DNA of 64,000 nucleotides from Rhizobium anhuiense (GCF_003985145.1 NZ_ML133534.1:115389-179388); one strand, 5' to 3'. Numbered from the stretch's first letter, positions 17,211 through 25,944 are shown. The notes: generated from the letters alone by a model not told the origin. Made by a program: numbers and translations.

Positions 17211-18032
17211 ATGACGATTGCGGCGGCAGGCACGAGACCGCAAAGAGCGGAGGGGCGCGGGCATCTGGCGGCAAAGCTGTTCGATGGCCGTACGCGCATC
17301 CGTGAGCTCTATCAGGAGGGAGCGGCGAAGATCCGCCTGCCTGATACCTTCAATGCCTCCATGGAAGCCGTCATCATCAACACCGCTGGCGGGCTCACCG
17401 GCGGCGACCGGATGGATTGGAGCGTCGATGCCGGCGCCGGTACGCGCATCGACGTCACCACCCAGGCCTGCGAGAAGATTTACAAGGCATCGGCCGGCAC
17501 CGCCGAGGTGACGACCAGCATCAAGGTTGGAGCCCAGGCTCGCGTCGACTGGCTGCCGCAGGAAACGATCCTCTTCGATAGAGCCGCACTTTTCCGCCGG
17601 CTGGATGTCGATCTTGACGAGAGTGCCGAATTTCTGGCCGTCGAAGCCGTCCTGCTCGGCCGCAAGGCGATGGGGGAGGCGGTGGAGACCGGGCTGTTCC
17701 GCGACCGCTGGCGCATCCGCCGCTCGGGCCAACTGATCCATGCCGAGGAACTCAGGCTTTCCGAAGGCGTGGCGGCGCTGGCCGCGCGGCAGGCCGTGCT
17801 CGGCGGGCAGGTGGCCTTTGCGACGCTGCTTTATGCCGGACCGCTTTCCGAAGCCTATCTCGCCAAGGTCCGGCCGCTCGTCGAAGGATCGATGGGCGGT
17901 GCAAGCGCCTGGGATGGCAAGCTTGTCGTCCGCCTTGCGGCGGCCGACGGATTCTCACTCAGAAAAATCCTGATCCCGGTCATTTCCGCCTTGCGCAATG
18001 GCGCGCCTGTGCCGAAAGTCTGGAATCTATGA
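17211..18032 (+). CDS. ureD: Urease accessory protein UreD
   Basis: Urease maturation chaperone, 273 residues, the usual size. It forms the UreDFG complex that delivers nickel to the apo-urease. Family segments seen are GRTRIRELYQEGAAKIRLP, INTAGGLTGGDRMDW, TTQACEKIYKA and LPQETILFDRA. The start at ATG 17211 is preceded by AAAGGGA at good spacing; the upstream in-frame ATG at 17178 lacks one. A repeat element and a perfect inverted repeat separate it from ureA. Confidence 0.94.
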   Translation: MTIAAAGTRPQRAEGRGHLAAKLFDGRTRIRELYQEGAAKIRLPDTFNASMEAVIINTAGGLTGGDRMDWSVDAGAGTRIDVTTQACEKIYKASAGTAEVTTSIKVGAQARVDWLPQETILFDRAALFRRLDVDLDESAEFLAVEAVLLGRKAMGEAVETGLFRDRWRIRRSGQLIHAEELRLSEGVAALAARQAVLGGQVAFATLLYAGPLSEAYLAKVRPLVEGSMGGASAWDGKLVVRLAAADGFSLRKILIPVISALRNGAPVPKVWNL

Positions 18033-18036
18033 ACCT

Positions 18037-18121
18037 GGAGCATGATGCCGAAAAGTGTGAGCGGTTTTCGGACGACATCAGGCTCTAACTCTTTAATGCA
18101 GAACAGGATCATCCTGTTCTA
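18037..18121 (+). repeat. Short intergenic repeat with perfect inverted repeat between ureD and ureA
   Basis: GAGCATGATGCCGAAAAGTG and AGCGGTTTTCGGACGACATC are a commonly met Rhizobium intergenic element. At its right end the arms 18100-18109 and 18111-18120 (AGAACAGGAT / ATCCTGTTCT) form a perfect 10-bp inverted repeat around a single C. It could fold in the mRNA and adjust ureA expression relative to ureD. Confidence 0.75.
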
Positions 18122-18144
18122 GGTATGAAGCAGATGGGCAAGCA

Positions 18145-18447
18145 ATGAACCTCACTCCGAGAGAAAAAGACAAGCTGCTGATATCAATGGCGGCGATGGT
18201 GGCGCGGCGGCGGCTGGAGCGCGGCGTCAAGCTGAACTATCCCGAAGCGATCGCGCTGATCAGCGATTTCGTCGTCGAAGGCGCCCGCGACGGCCGCCCG
18301 GTTGCCGAGCTGATGGAAGCCGGCGCCCATGTGATCGGCCGCGGCCAGGTGATGGAGGGCGTTGCCGAGATGATCCACGACGTGCAGGTGGAGGCGACGT
18401 TCCCGGATGGAACCAAGCTCGTCACCGTGCACGAGCCGATCCGGTGA
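18145..18447 (+). CDS. ureA: Urease gamma subunit UreA
   Basis: Structural urease subunit, 100 residues, exactly the family length. MNLTPREKDKLLISMAAMVA, LNYPEAIALISDFVVEGARD and the C-terminal FPDGTKLVTVHEPIR are hallmark UreA sequences. It assembles with UreB and UreC into the (alpha-beta-gamma)3 nickel enzyme in the cytoplasm. As in other rhizobia, gamma and beta are separate genes, here parted by a small DUF1272 gene. Confidence 0.97.
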   Translation: MNLTPREKDKLLISMAAMVARRRLERGVKLNYPEAIALISDFVVEGARDGRPVAELMEAGAHVIGRGQVMEGVAEMIHDVQVEATFPDGTKLVTVHEPIR

Positions 18448-18457
18448 GGAGATAGGA

Positions 18458-18709
18458 ATGCTGGAGCTCAGGCCCAATTGCGAATGCTGCGATAAGGATT
18501 TGCCGGCGGACAGCACCGAGGCACGGATCTGCACCTATGAATGCACCTTCTGCGCCGATTGCGTCGAGGGTGTGCTGAAAGGTGTCTGCCCGAACTGCGG
18601 CGGCAATCTCGTCGCGAGGCCTATTCGGCCGGTTGATATGCTTGCCAAAAATCCGGCGTCGACGAAGCGCGTGCTGAAGGCCGAGGGCTGTGCGCCCAAG
18701 GCGGCTTAA
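18458..18709 (+). CDS. DUF1272 small cysteine-rich protein
   Basis: An 83-residue protein starting MLELRPNCECCDKDLP. Its eight or so cysteines occur in pairs (CECC, CTYECTFCADC, CPNCGG), typical of the DUF1272 family and suggestive of zinc binding. The ATG at 18458 has GAGGAGA upstream and is 10 bp after ureA; in-frame text before it is read-through of the ureA end. Function is unknown. It is inserted between ureA and ureB with a strong ribosome site for ureB downstream. Confidence 0.87.
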   Translation: MLELRPNCECCDKDLPADSTEARICTYECTFCADCVEGVLKGVCPNCGGNLVARPIRPVDMLAKNPASTKRVLKAEGCAPKAA

Positions 18710-18719
18710 GGAGGACGAG

Positions 18720-19025
18720 ATGATTCCAGGTGAAATCATTGCCGCAAGCGGCGACATCGAACTGAATGCCGGCGCGCAGACGGTGACGCTGGAGGTTTCC
18801 AATACGGGCGACCGGCCAGTGCAGGTCGGCAGCCACTATCATTTCGCCGAGACCAATGCCGGGCTTTCCTTCGATCGCGCTGTTGCACATGGCAAGCGGC
18901 TCGATATCCCGGCGGGAACGGCGGTGCGCTTCGAGCCGGGGCAGACGCGCTCGGTGACGCTGATCCCGCTTTCCGGCAAGCGCGAGGTTTACGGCTTCCG
19001 CCAGCTGGTGATGGGCAAGCTCTAA
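18720..19025 (+). CDS. ureB: Urease beta subunit UreB
   Basis: Structural urease subunit, 101 residues. MIPGEIIAASGDIELNAG, VGSHYHFAETNAGLSFDRA, DIPAGTAVRFEPGQTRSVTL and REVYGFRQLVMGKL are diagnostic. The start ATG 18720 follows AAGGAGG at ideal spacing; an in-frame ATG at 18690 lies within the previous gene. It lies 10 bp after the DUF1272 gene, in the same operon. Confidence 0.97.
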   Translation: MIPGEIIAASGDIELNAGAQTVTLEVSNTGDRPVQVGSHYHFAETNAGLSFDRAVAHGKRLDIPAGTAVRFEPGQTRSVTLIPLSGKREVYGFRQLVMGKL

Positions 19026-19047
19026 GAGCGATGGTCGGGAGGAACGC

Positions 19048-19455
19048 ATGCGTTTGAATATCTGCCTGGTCGGAGCGGCGATGCTGCTCATGGCTGGTAG
19101 CGCCTCCGCCGAGGAGATCGATTGCAACAGTCCCAAGACGCAATCGGACATGACGGCCTGCGAGGCGGCGCGCCATGAGGCTGCCGACAAGGCTCTGAAT
19201 GCGCAATACAAGAAGACCCGCGCCGCCCTGGCGGCGATCGACAAGGACCTGGATGGCGACATGAAGGGCGCGGAGCAGGCGCTGGTCAAAGCGCAGCGCG
19301 CCTGGATCGATTATCGCGACGCCGAATGTGACGCCTTCGGCTTTCAGGCCCGCGGCGGCACGATGGAGCCGATGCTGGTCGCCGGATGTCTCGCCAACAT
19401 CACGGACAAACGCACGAAAGAGCTAAAAGAGCTCGAAGACACGATGAGCAACTGA
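19048..19455 (+). CDS. LprI-like secreted protein (DUF1311, lysozyme-inhibitor family)
   Basis: A 135-residue exported protein. The signal peptide ends GSASA after about 20 residues. The mature part has the DUF1311/LprI pattern: IDCNSPKTQSDMTACEAAR, ALNAQYKKTRAAL, ALVKAQRAWIDYRDAECDAF and a final Cys in LVAGCLANITDKRTKEL, giving conserved cysteines for disulphides. Family members include inhibitors of lysozyme in mycobacteria; most are uncharacterised. It is 22 bp after ureB and its stop is one base before the next start, so it is a real member of the urease operon although unrelated to urease. Confidence 0.85.
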   Translation: MRLNICLVGAAMLLMAGSASAEEIDCNSPKTQSDMTACEAARHEAADKALNAQYKKTRAALAAIDKDLDGDMKGAEQALVKAQRAWIDYRDAECDAFGFQARGGTMEPMLVAGCLANITDKRTKELKELEDTMSN

Positions 19456-19456
19456 G

Positions 19457-20095
19457 GTGATCAGGAAGATCATGATCGTCGGCAATGGTGAGGTCGGAGA
19501 AGGGATGGCAGGCATCATCGATGCCGCCGATTTCGTCGTCCGCTTCAACGAATGTCGCTCCTATGGCGACGGCGGCAGCCGCACCGATGCCGTCGCGGTC
19601 TGCAATACCGGCCGGCCGGCGAAAGCGATGCTCGGTTCGCGTGAGTGGCGCGCCCATCCCGGCGTCGTTTCGGCGCGCGAGATCTGGAGCGTGCGCGATC
19701 CGGAAAAATTCGCCGCGCTGCGCGCGCCGCTTGCCGTCTCGCATCCGGAACTCGACGATTTCTGCGACGACTATACCGATGAGTTCAGTGCCTTCTGTGC
19801 CGATGCCGGCAAGAGGCACGTCGTCATCGGCAAGTCGATCCACGAGGCCGTCGACGTGTCGCTTTCGGCTTTTGATCCGCAGCCATATGTCGTGCCGAGC
19901 AGCGGCATGATCGTGATCGGCGAGGTGCTGGAGACATATGCCGATGCCGAGGTGACGCTCGCCGGCTTCGGCCATGCCGGCTGGGAATGGCACCCTTTTG
20001 CGGCCGAAAGGCAGCTTGTCGATAGTTATATTGCCGCCGGCCGCCTCACCCGGCTCGGCGGAAAAAACCTTATCTCTTCTTCCCACGGAGCCTGA
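19457..20095 (+). CDS. Urease-operon protein with GT29 (sialyltransferase)-like motifs
   Basis: A 212-residue cytoplasmic-looking protein. The N-terminal segment (MIVGNGEVGEGMAGIID, then DFVVRFN and GSRTD, about residues 6-45) matches the layout of sialylmotif L of glycosyltransferase family 29. PSSGMIVIGEVLE (about 150-162) with AGFG matches motif S, and HPFAAE near 182-187 matches the H-x4-E of motif VS. No membrane anchor is present. I recall the label 'urease operon accessory protein' for rhizobial relatives, which describes position rather than function. It starts at GTG 19457, or possibly at ATG 19472 with AGGAAG upstream, and ends 3 bp before ureC. A glycosyl- or nucleotide-sugar-related activity is an inference. 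Confidence 0.8.
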   Translation: MIRKIMIVGNGEVGEGMAGIIDAADFVVRFNECRSYGDGGSRTDAVAVCNTGRPAKAMLGSREWRAHPGVVSAREIWSVRDPEKFAALRAPLAVSHPELDDFCDDYTDEFSAFCADAGKRHVVIGKSIHEAVDVSLSAFDPQPYVVPSSGMIVIGEVLETYADAEVTLAGFGHAGWEWHPFAAERQLVDSYIAAGRLTRLGGKNLISSSHGA

Positions 20096-20098
20096 TGG

Positions 20099-21811
20099 AT
20101 GCCCTACAAGATCTCGCGCGCCGCCTATGCCGGCATGTTCGGACCGACCACCGGAGACAAGGTGCGCCTTGCCGATACGGAGCTTTTCATCGAGATCGAG
20201 AAGGATTTCACCACCTATGGCGAGGAGGTGAAGTTCGGCGGCGGCAAGGTGATCCGTGACGGCATGGGCCAGAGCCAGGTGACGCGGGCGGATGGCGCGG
20301 TCGATACGGTCATCACCAATGCGGTGATCGTTGATCATTCCGGCATCTACAAGGCCGATATCGGGCTGAAGGACGGGCGCATCGTCGCGATCGGCAAGGC
20401 GGGCAATCCTGACATGCAGCCTGGCGTCAATATCATCGTCGGCCCGGGCACGGAGGCGATCGCCGCCGAAGGCAAGATTATCACCGCCGGCGGCATGGAC
20501 AGCCATATCCACTTCATCGCGCCGCAGCAGATCGAAGAAGCGCTGATGAGCGGCATGACCTGCATGCTCGGCGGCGGCACGGGGCCGGCGCATGGCACGC
20601 TTGCCACCACCTGCACGCCCGGTCCCTGGCATCTGGCGCGGATGATCGAAGCGGCCGACGCCTTCCCGATGAACCTCGCTTTCGCCGGCAAGGGCAATGC
20701 CTCGCTGCCGGGGGCGCTCACCGAAATGGTGCTAGCCGGCGCCACCTCGCTGAAGCTGCACGAGGATTGGGGCACGACGCCAGGCGCCATCGACTGCTGC
20801 CTGTCGGTTGCCGACGAATATGACGTGCAGGTGATGATCCACACCGACACGCTGAACGAAAGCGGCTTCGTCGAGGATACGATCGGCGCGATCAAGGGCC
20901 GCACCATCCATGCCTTCCACACGGAAGGGGCGGGCGGCGGGCACGCGCCCGACATTATCAAGATCTGCGGCCAGCCGAACGTCATTCCCTCGTCCACCAA
21001 TCCGACGCGGCCGTATACGGTCAACACCATCGCCGAGCATCTCGACATGCTGATGGTCTGCCACCACCTGTCGCCGTCGATCCCCGAGGATATCGCCTTT
21101 GCCGAAAGCCGGATCCGCAAGGAGACGATCGCGGCGGAAGATATCCTGCATGATATCGGCGCCTTCTCGATCATCTCGTCCGACAGCCAGGCCATGGGCC
21201 GCGTCGGCGAAGTGGCGATCCGCACCTGGCAGACGGCCGACAAGATGAAGCGTCAGCGCGGCCGGCTGAAGGAAGAAAAGGGTGACAACGACAATTTCCG
21301 CGTTCGCCGTTATATCGCCAAATATACGATCAATCCGGCGATCGCCCATGGTCTCAGCCATGAGATCGGCTCGGTCGAGATCGGCAAACGCGCCGACCTC
21401 GTGCTCTGGAACCCGGCCTTTTTCGGGGTGAAGCCCGACATGGTGCTGCTCGGCGGCTCGATCGCGGCCGCGCCGATGGGCGATCCGAACGCCTCGATCC
21501 CGACGCCGCAGCCGGTCCACTACCGGCCGATGTTTGCTTCCTACGGCAGGAGCCTCACCAATTCCTCCGTCACCTTCGTCAGCCAGGCCTCGCTCGACGC
21601 CGGCCTGAAGGGCCGGCTCGGCGTCGCCAAGCAACTGGTTGCGGTGAAGAATACGCGCGGCGGCATCTCCAAGGCATCGATGATCCACAACGACCTGACA
21701 CCCGAGATCGAGGTCGATCCGGAGACCTACGAAGTGAGGGCGAACGGCGAATTGCTGACATGCGAGCCGGCGACGGTGCTGCCAATGGCGCAACGCTACT
21801 TCCTGTTTTAG
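20099..21811 (+). CDS. ureC: Urease alpha (catalytic) subunit UreC
   Basis: Catalytic urease subunit, 570 residues, hydrolysing urea to ammonia and carbamate at a di-nickel site. Nickel ligands and catalytic residues are in place: H136 and H138 (DSHIHF), carbamylated K219 (TSLKLHEDWG), H248 (MIHTDTLNESG), H274 (HAFHTEGAGGGHAPD), the flap region MVCHHLSPSIPE with H322 or H323, and D362 (SSDSQAMGR). All are shifted by two from Klebsiella numbering. The start has a good context 3 bp after the previous stop. Confidence 0.98.
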   Translation: MPYKISRAAYAGMFGPTTGDKVRLADTELFIEIEKDFTTYGEEVKFGGGKVIRDGMGQSQVTRADGAVDTVITNAVIVDHSGIYKADIGLKDGRIVAIGKAGNPDMQPGVNIIVGPGTEAIAAEGKIITAGGMDSHIHFIAPQQIEEALMSGMTCMLGGGTGPAHGTLATTCTPGPWHLARMIEAADAFPMNLAFAGKGNASLPGALTEMVLAGATSLKLHEDWGTTPGAIDCCLSVADEYDVQVMIHTDTLNESGFVEDTIGAIKGRTIHAFHTEGAGGGHAPDIIKICGQPNVIPSSTNPTRPYTVNTIAEHLDMLMVCHHLSPSIPEDIAFAESRIRKETIAAEDILHDIGAFSIISSDSQAMGRVGEVAIRTWQTADKMKRQRGRLKEEKGDNDNFRVRRYIAKYTINPAIAHGLSHEIGSVEIGKRADLVLWNPAFFGVKPDMVLLGGSIAAAPMGDPNASIPTPQPVHYRPMFASYGRSLTNSSVTFVSQASLDAGLKGRLGVAKQLVAVKNTRGGISKASMIHNDLTPEIEVDPETYEVRANGELLTCEPATVLPMAQRYFLF

Positions 21812-21824
21812 GTCCACGTCCGAT

Positions 21825-22511
21825 GTGCGACGGACGGCCCTGGTGAGAACAGGCATCCGCTGGCTGTTGCGGATCGTCTTCCTGCTTGTGCTTCTGGCGG
21901 CCAGCGGAATCTTCATTCCCAGGCCGCTGATTGCGCCGGGCAAGGCGTCGGCGGCGGTGACGCATCGGGTTCTCCTGCTGTCGGGTCCGATCCATACCGA
22001 TATTGCCATTCCGCTCGACGCGGAAACGCGGGCGGCTTTCTCCTTCCTCGGCGATACCGGTTTTCCGCTTGGCCATCCGAATGCCGAATGGCTCATTATC
22101 GGCTGGGGCGGCCGTGCCTTCTATCTGGAAACGCCGACATGGGCGGAGCTGAAGCCGGTGCCGGTGCTGCGCGCGCTGACGATCGACCGTTCGGCGCTGC
22201 ATGTGGACCTTGCCGGTCATATCACCGAGCCCCAGCCCACCGTTACGGCATTCGATGTCAGTGACGATCAATTGGCGCGGCTGCGCGATTTTATTTCGGA
22301 GAGCTTCGTCCGCGACGCAGGCACGGTGGTGCCGATCCCGGATGCAGGATACGGCGAGATCGACCGGTTCTTCGAGGCCAAGGGATACTTCAACGCCCTC
22401 TTCGGCTGCAACACCTGGACTGCCGCTGCCCTGCGCTCGGCCGGGCTTCGAACCGGCTTATGGAACCCGCTTCCACAAGCATTGCGATTATCTGTTTCTG
22501 TCTACAATTGA
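21825..22511 (+). CDS. TIGR02117/DUF2459 family protein
   Basis: A 228-residue protein with one N-terminal membrane segment (IRWLLRIVFLLVLLAASGIF) and a periplasmic domain. GPIHTDIAIPLD, WLIIGWGGRAFYLETPTWAE and the C-terminal FGCNTWTAAALRSAGLRTGL are typical of the TIGR02117 (DUF2459) family, which contains a conserved Cys and His pattern like papain-fold enzymes. The function is unknown. Translation begins at GTG 21825 or GTG 21843. It is 13 bp after ureC. Its end at 22511 is followed by a longer non-coding gap. Confidence 0.82.
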   Translation: MRRTALVRTGIRWLLRIVFLLVLLAASGIFIPRPLIAPGKASAAVTHRVLLLSGPIHTDIAIPLDAETRAAFSFLGDTGFPLGHPNAEWLIIGWGGRAFYLETPTWAELKPVPVLRALTIDRSALHVDLAGHITEPQPTVTAFDVSDDQLARLRDFISESFVRDAGTVVPIPDAGYGEIDRFFEAKGYFNALFGCNTWTAAALRSAGLRTGLWNPLPQALRLSVSVYN

Positions 22512-22842
22512 AGCAACCGCCGAGCTCGCCCACTCCTAAAGTGAATTGTGAATCGCACTCTCCATTTGGTTGTAAAAATCGCTGGGAAAACCGATGTTTT
22601 CCCCAGCTAAACCATTCTGGAACAGCGGCACTGACCAGCGTAGAAAATCGCTTTTATGTCAATTAGTTAAGTGTCTCTCTGAGCTGTTCGATTCAGGGAT
22701 TGGAAAGCTGCATCCCCTGCTAGAAAAATTCTGTCCACCGAATCGTCTGAAACCGTTCGAATTTTAACGAGTCGATTAAGACACCCGCAGCAATTGGGCT
22801 CTTATCAATGCCTTGAAACGCCGGGCAGGAAGGTCGATTCTC
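22512..22842 (+). other. 331-bp non-coding gap before the diguanylate cyclase gene
   Basis: No credible gene. The one structure seen is a hairpin with arms near 22581-22591 (GCTGGGAAAAC) and 22596-22607 (GTTTTCCCCAGC), one base bulged, with no T tract. The rest is AT-richer than its surroundings and probably holds a promoter for the downstream genes. Confidence 0.5.
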
Positions 22843-23706
22843 ATGAGAAACTGGATGTCGCTGCAGGCCGATTTTGGCAATTTTCAACATCGCAGAAACG
22901 TCTATGTCTTCGCGCTGAAGATGAGCTTTCTTGCCGTTGTCCTCTCCGGCGTCATCATGGTGCTGACGATACCGCCGCTTGGCTTTTTCGGCCTGTTGCC
23001 GGTGACACTCTCGCATGCGATCAGCTTCGGCGCCATTTTTTCCTGGCTCGTCGGCGGGACGGTTTCCGGCATGCTGTCGCTGGCTGCCGGTTTTGCCCTG
23101 CATGAGCTGACGCTGTCGCGGGCGGAGTTCGAAAAGCTCAGCCGCACGGACACGCTCTCCGGCCTGCTGAACCGGCGCGCCTTTACGGAGGCACTGGAAA
23201 AAACCGAGGGCAACGCTTCGCTTGTGATTTTCGATGTCGACCGCTTCAAGGCGATCAACGATCGCTTCGGCCATGCTTGCGGCGATGCCGTCATTACCGC
23301 AGTATCAGGCATGCTCACATCTACCTTCGATGAAATTTCCATTGTCGCACGGCTGGGTGGGGAGGAGTTCGGCGTCATCGTCTCCGGCGAGCCGCTGGAG
23401 GCACGGATGGAGCGCATCGAAGGTGTCCGAGCCCGGATCGCAAGCGGCGCCATCAAGGCGGACGGGCACGACATCCGCATTACCGTTTCCGGCGGTGTGG
23501 CCGATCTCGTCGCCGAGCGCAACAAGCAGCAGGTCTATGCTTCTGCCGACCGGGCGCTCTATCTGGCCAAGGCGCTTGGGCGCAATCGCGTCGTGCACGA
23601 GCGGGAGGGTTTGCATCATGCCTGGCACGGGCTTGCGGAGAACGGCGTCGATGTCGAAGGCAGGGGGCTGGAGAGCGACAACGTGATGCAGGCTTACGGA
23701 ATATAA
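22843..23706 (+). CDS. Membrane-bound GGDEF diguanylate cyclase
   Basis: A 287-residue protein. Two membrane segments (about 28-52 and 55-85) precede a GGDEF domain (about 100-260) with SRTDTLSGLLNRRAF, FDVDRFKAINDRFGHACGD and the active-site RLGGEEFGV (GGEEF, a functional variant). It lacks an EEL-type partner domain. It probably makes cyclic di-GMP from two GTP. The start at ATG 22843 has AGGAAGG upstream; a TTG ten codons earlier is less likely. The gene splits ureC from ureE but runs in the same direction. Confidence 0.9.
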   Translation: MRNWMSLQADFGNFQHRRNVYVFALKMSFLAVVLSGVIMVLTIPPLGFFGLLPVTLSHAISFGAIFSWLVGGTVSGMLSLAAGFALHELTLSRAEFEKLSRTDTLSGLLNRRAFTEALEKTEGNASLVIFDVDRFKAINDRFGHACGDAVITAVSGMLTSTFDEISIVARLGGEEFGVIVSGEPLEARMERIEGVRARIASGAIKADGHDIRITVSGGVADLVAERNKQQVYASADRALYLAKALGRNRVVHEREGLHHAWHGLAENGVDVEGRGLESDNVMQAYGI

Positions 23707-23790
23707 AGATGGATCCGAGTGAAAAACCATTGGTGCTTGCATCGGGAAGAGCTATTTTGCATGGTCGTCCTCTCAGAAAACGGACATACC

Positions 23791-24402
23791 ATGCAGCGCG
23801 TTACTTCCTATCTTCCTGCCGGAACCCCTTCCTCCCATCCGACCGCCCAGGTCAAGCTGCCGCATGACTTGCGCCATTTGCGCCGCAAGCTGCTGCATCT
23901 GGAAAATGGCGAGATGGTCATGCTCGATCTCAAGGATGCGGTGCTTTTCGCCAATGGCGATCTGTTGGTACGTGACGACGGCGAGTTGATCGAGATCCTC
24001 GCTGCCGACGAGAAGCTCTTCGAGGTTCGCGGACGCGACCGCACGCATCTCGTGGAACTCGCCTGGCATCTCGGCAACCGGCATCTTGCTGCGCAGATCG
24101 AGGAAGACCGCATCGTCATCCTGCGCGATCATGTCATCCGCACCATGCTGCAGGGCCTCGGCGCCGTCGTTCTCGAAATCGACGAGCCGTTCCAGCCGGC
24201 GCGCGGCGCCTACCATTCTCACGGCGGGCATTCGCATGGGCATGATCACGATCTTGCTCATAATCACGGCCATGACCATGATCACGAACATGGCTACGAG
24301 CATGAGCATGAGCACCGCCACGATCGCGGTCATGATCATGACCATAGTCATGACCATGGACGGGATCATGACCATGGACATCACGACCACAAGCACGACT
24401 GA
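23791..24402 (+). CDS. ureE: Urease accessory protein UreE with long His-rich tail
   Basis: Nickel metallochaperone, 203 residues. The core (1-140) has LRRKLLHLENGEMVMLDLKD, VLFANGDLLVRDDGELIEIL and HLGNRHLAAQIEEDRIVILR. The tail (141-203) contains 27 histidines in 63 residues, mostly in HDH and HEH units, expected to bind several nickel ions. The start at ATG 23791 matches the family N-terminus; in-frame codons before it do not. It is followed 6 bp later by ureF. Confidence 0.95.
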   Translation: MQRVTSYLPAGTPSSHPTAQVKLPHDLRHLRRKLLHLENGEMVMLDLKDAVLFANGDLLVRDDGELIEILAADEKLFEVRGRDRTHLVELAWHLGNRHLAAQIEEDRIVILRDHVIRTMLQGLGAVVLEIDEPFQPARGAYHSHGGHSHGHDHDLAHNHGHDHDHEHGYEHEHEHRHDRGHDHDHSHDHGRDHDHGHHDHKHD

Positions 24403-24408
24403 GCCTTG

Positions 24409-25080
24409 ATGACGAGTGATCGCGAGCTCCAGGCATTGCTGCGCCTGACGGCATGGCTCTCGCCGGCCTTTCCGATCGGCAGCTTTGCCTATTCGGGAGG
24501 GCTGGAGCGGGCAGTGTCCGACGGGCTGGTTACAGATTCGAGCTCGCTTGCGGCCTGGATCGGCACGCTGATCGGCCATGGGTCGGTCTGGAACGATGCC
24601 GTGCTTCTGGCCGAAAGTCACAGGTACCAGGCAGAGCCCCTGCGCCTTGCCGAGATTGCCGCACTCGCCGAAGCGCTTGCCGGGTCGCGCGAGCGCCATC
24701 AGGAAACGATGTTGCTCGGCGAGGCTTTTCTTGCGGCGGCGCGGGCCTGGCCGGACGAGGTGTTCGAGCGATTGCCTGACAAGGTCGCTTATCCCATTGC
24801 GGTCGGGGCGGTGACGGGCGCCCACGACATAAAGCCCGAGAAGGCGCTTGCCATCTTCCTGCATGCCTATGCATCGCAGGCGATATCGGCAGGCATCCGT
24901 CTCGGCGTTGCCGGACAGAGGAATGGCGTTGCCATCCTTGCCGGTCTTGAAGAATGTATCGCGGAGGTCGCCCGACGGGCGGCAGCCTCGACGCTCGACG
25001 ATCTGGGCTCGGCGACCGTGCAGGCCGATATTGCCAGCCTGCGCCACGAGATGCAGACGACGCGGCTGTTCCGCTCGTGA
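24409..25080 (+). CDS. ureF: Urease accessory protein UreF
   Basis: Urease maturation protein of 223 residues, part of UreDFG. Family segments: LLRLTAWLSPAFPIGSFAYS, GGLERAVSDGLV, SRERHQETMLLGEAFL, and VTGAHDIKPEKALAIFLHAY. The start ATG at 24409 is six bases after the ureE stop; an in-frame TTG lies just upstream. A repeat element of about 100 bp separates it from ureG. Confidence 0.94.
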   Translation: MTSDRELQALLRLTAWLSPAFPIGSFAYSGGLERAVSDGLVTDSSSLAAWIGTLIGHGSVWNDAVLLAESHRYQAEPLRLAEIAALAEALAGSRERHQETMLLGEAFLAAARAWPDEVFERLPDKVAYPIAVGAVTGAHDIKPEKALAIFLHAYASQAISAGIRLGVAGQRNGVAILAGLEECIAEVARRAAASTLDDLGSATVQADIASLRHEMQTTRLFRS

Positions 25081-25105
25081 CGGTGCGAAATTATCGCTGT
25101 GGCTA

Positions 25106-25206
25106 GAGCAATTCCAGCAAAAGTGCGCAGCGGTTTTGCGCCCGGAATTGCGTGAAAACAACGAGATAGAGCGCTTCCGTGATTCGAAGAAAAACAAGCG
25201 CTCTAA
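25106..25206 (+). repeat. Short intergenic repeat, copy 2, between ureF and ureG
   Basis: GAGCAATTCCAGCAAAAGTG through GATAGAGCGCTTCC closely matches 12110-12183. It has the same GCAATTCC/GGAATTGC arms plus an extra right part containing GCGCTT and a final AAGCGCTC, which form a second inverted repeat. Both copies lie inside the urea region in the same orientation. Confidence 0.8.
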
Positions 25207-25269
25207 GTCATTTGACGGTGGCGCGGGCGGGCGGCTTCGCTATCATCAGCTTGGATTGGAGTAAGGCAC

Positions 25270-25881
<612 letters not shown>

Positions 25882-25914
25882 CGGTCAGAACGGCGAAAAA
25901 GGAATGGCAAAATA

Positions 25915-25944
25915 AACGGGCCGGGAGTTGACTCCCGGCCCGTT
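25915..25944. terminator. Bidirectional terminator between ureG and the RND efflux operon
   Basis: Perfect 13-bp arms (AACGGGCCGGGAG / CTCCCGGCCCGTT) around a TTGA loop. CATTTTG follows on the plus strand and TATTTTG on the minus strand. It lies between two convergent genes, so it probably stops transcription from both sides. Confidence 0.88.

Noticed and set aside
24220..24402. Repetitive DNA resembling a repeat array
   Set aside because: It encodes the His-rich tail of UreE; there are no constant repeats with unique spacers, so it is not a CRISPR.
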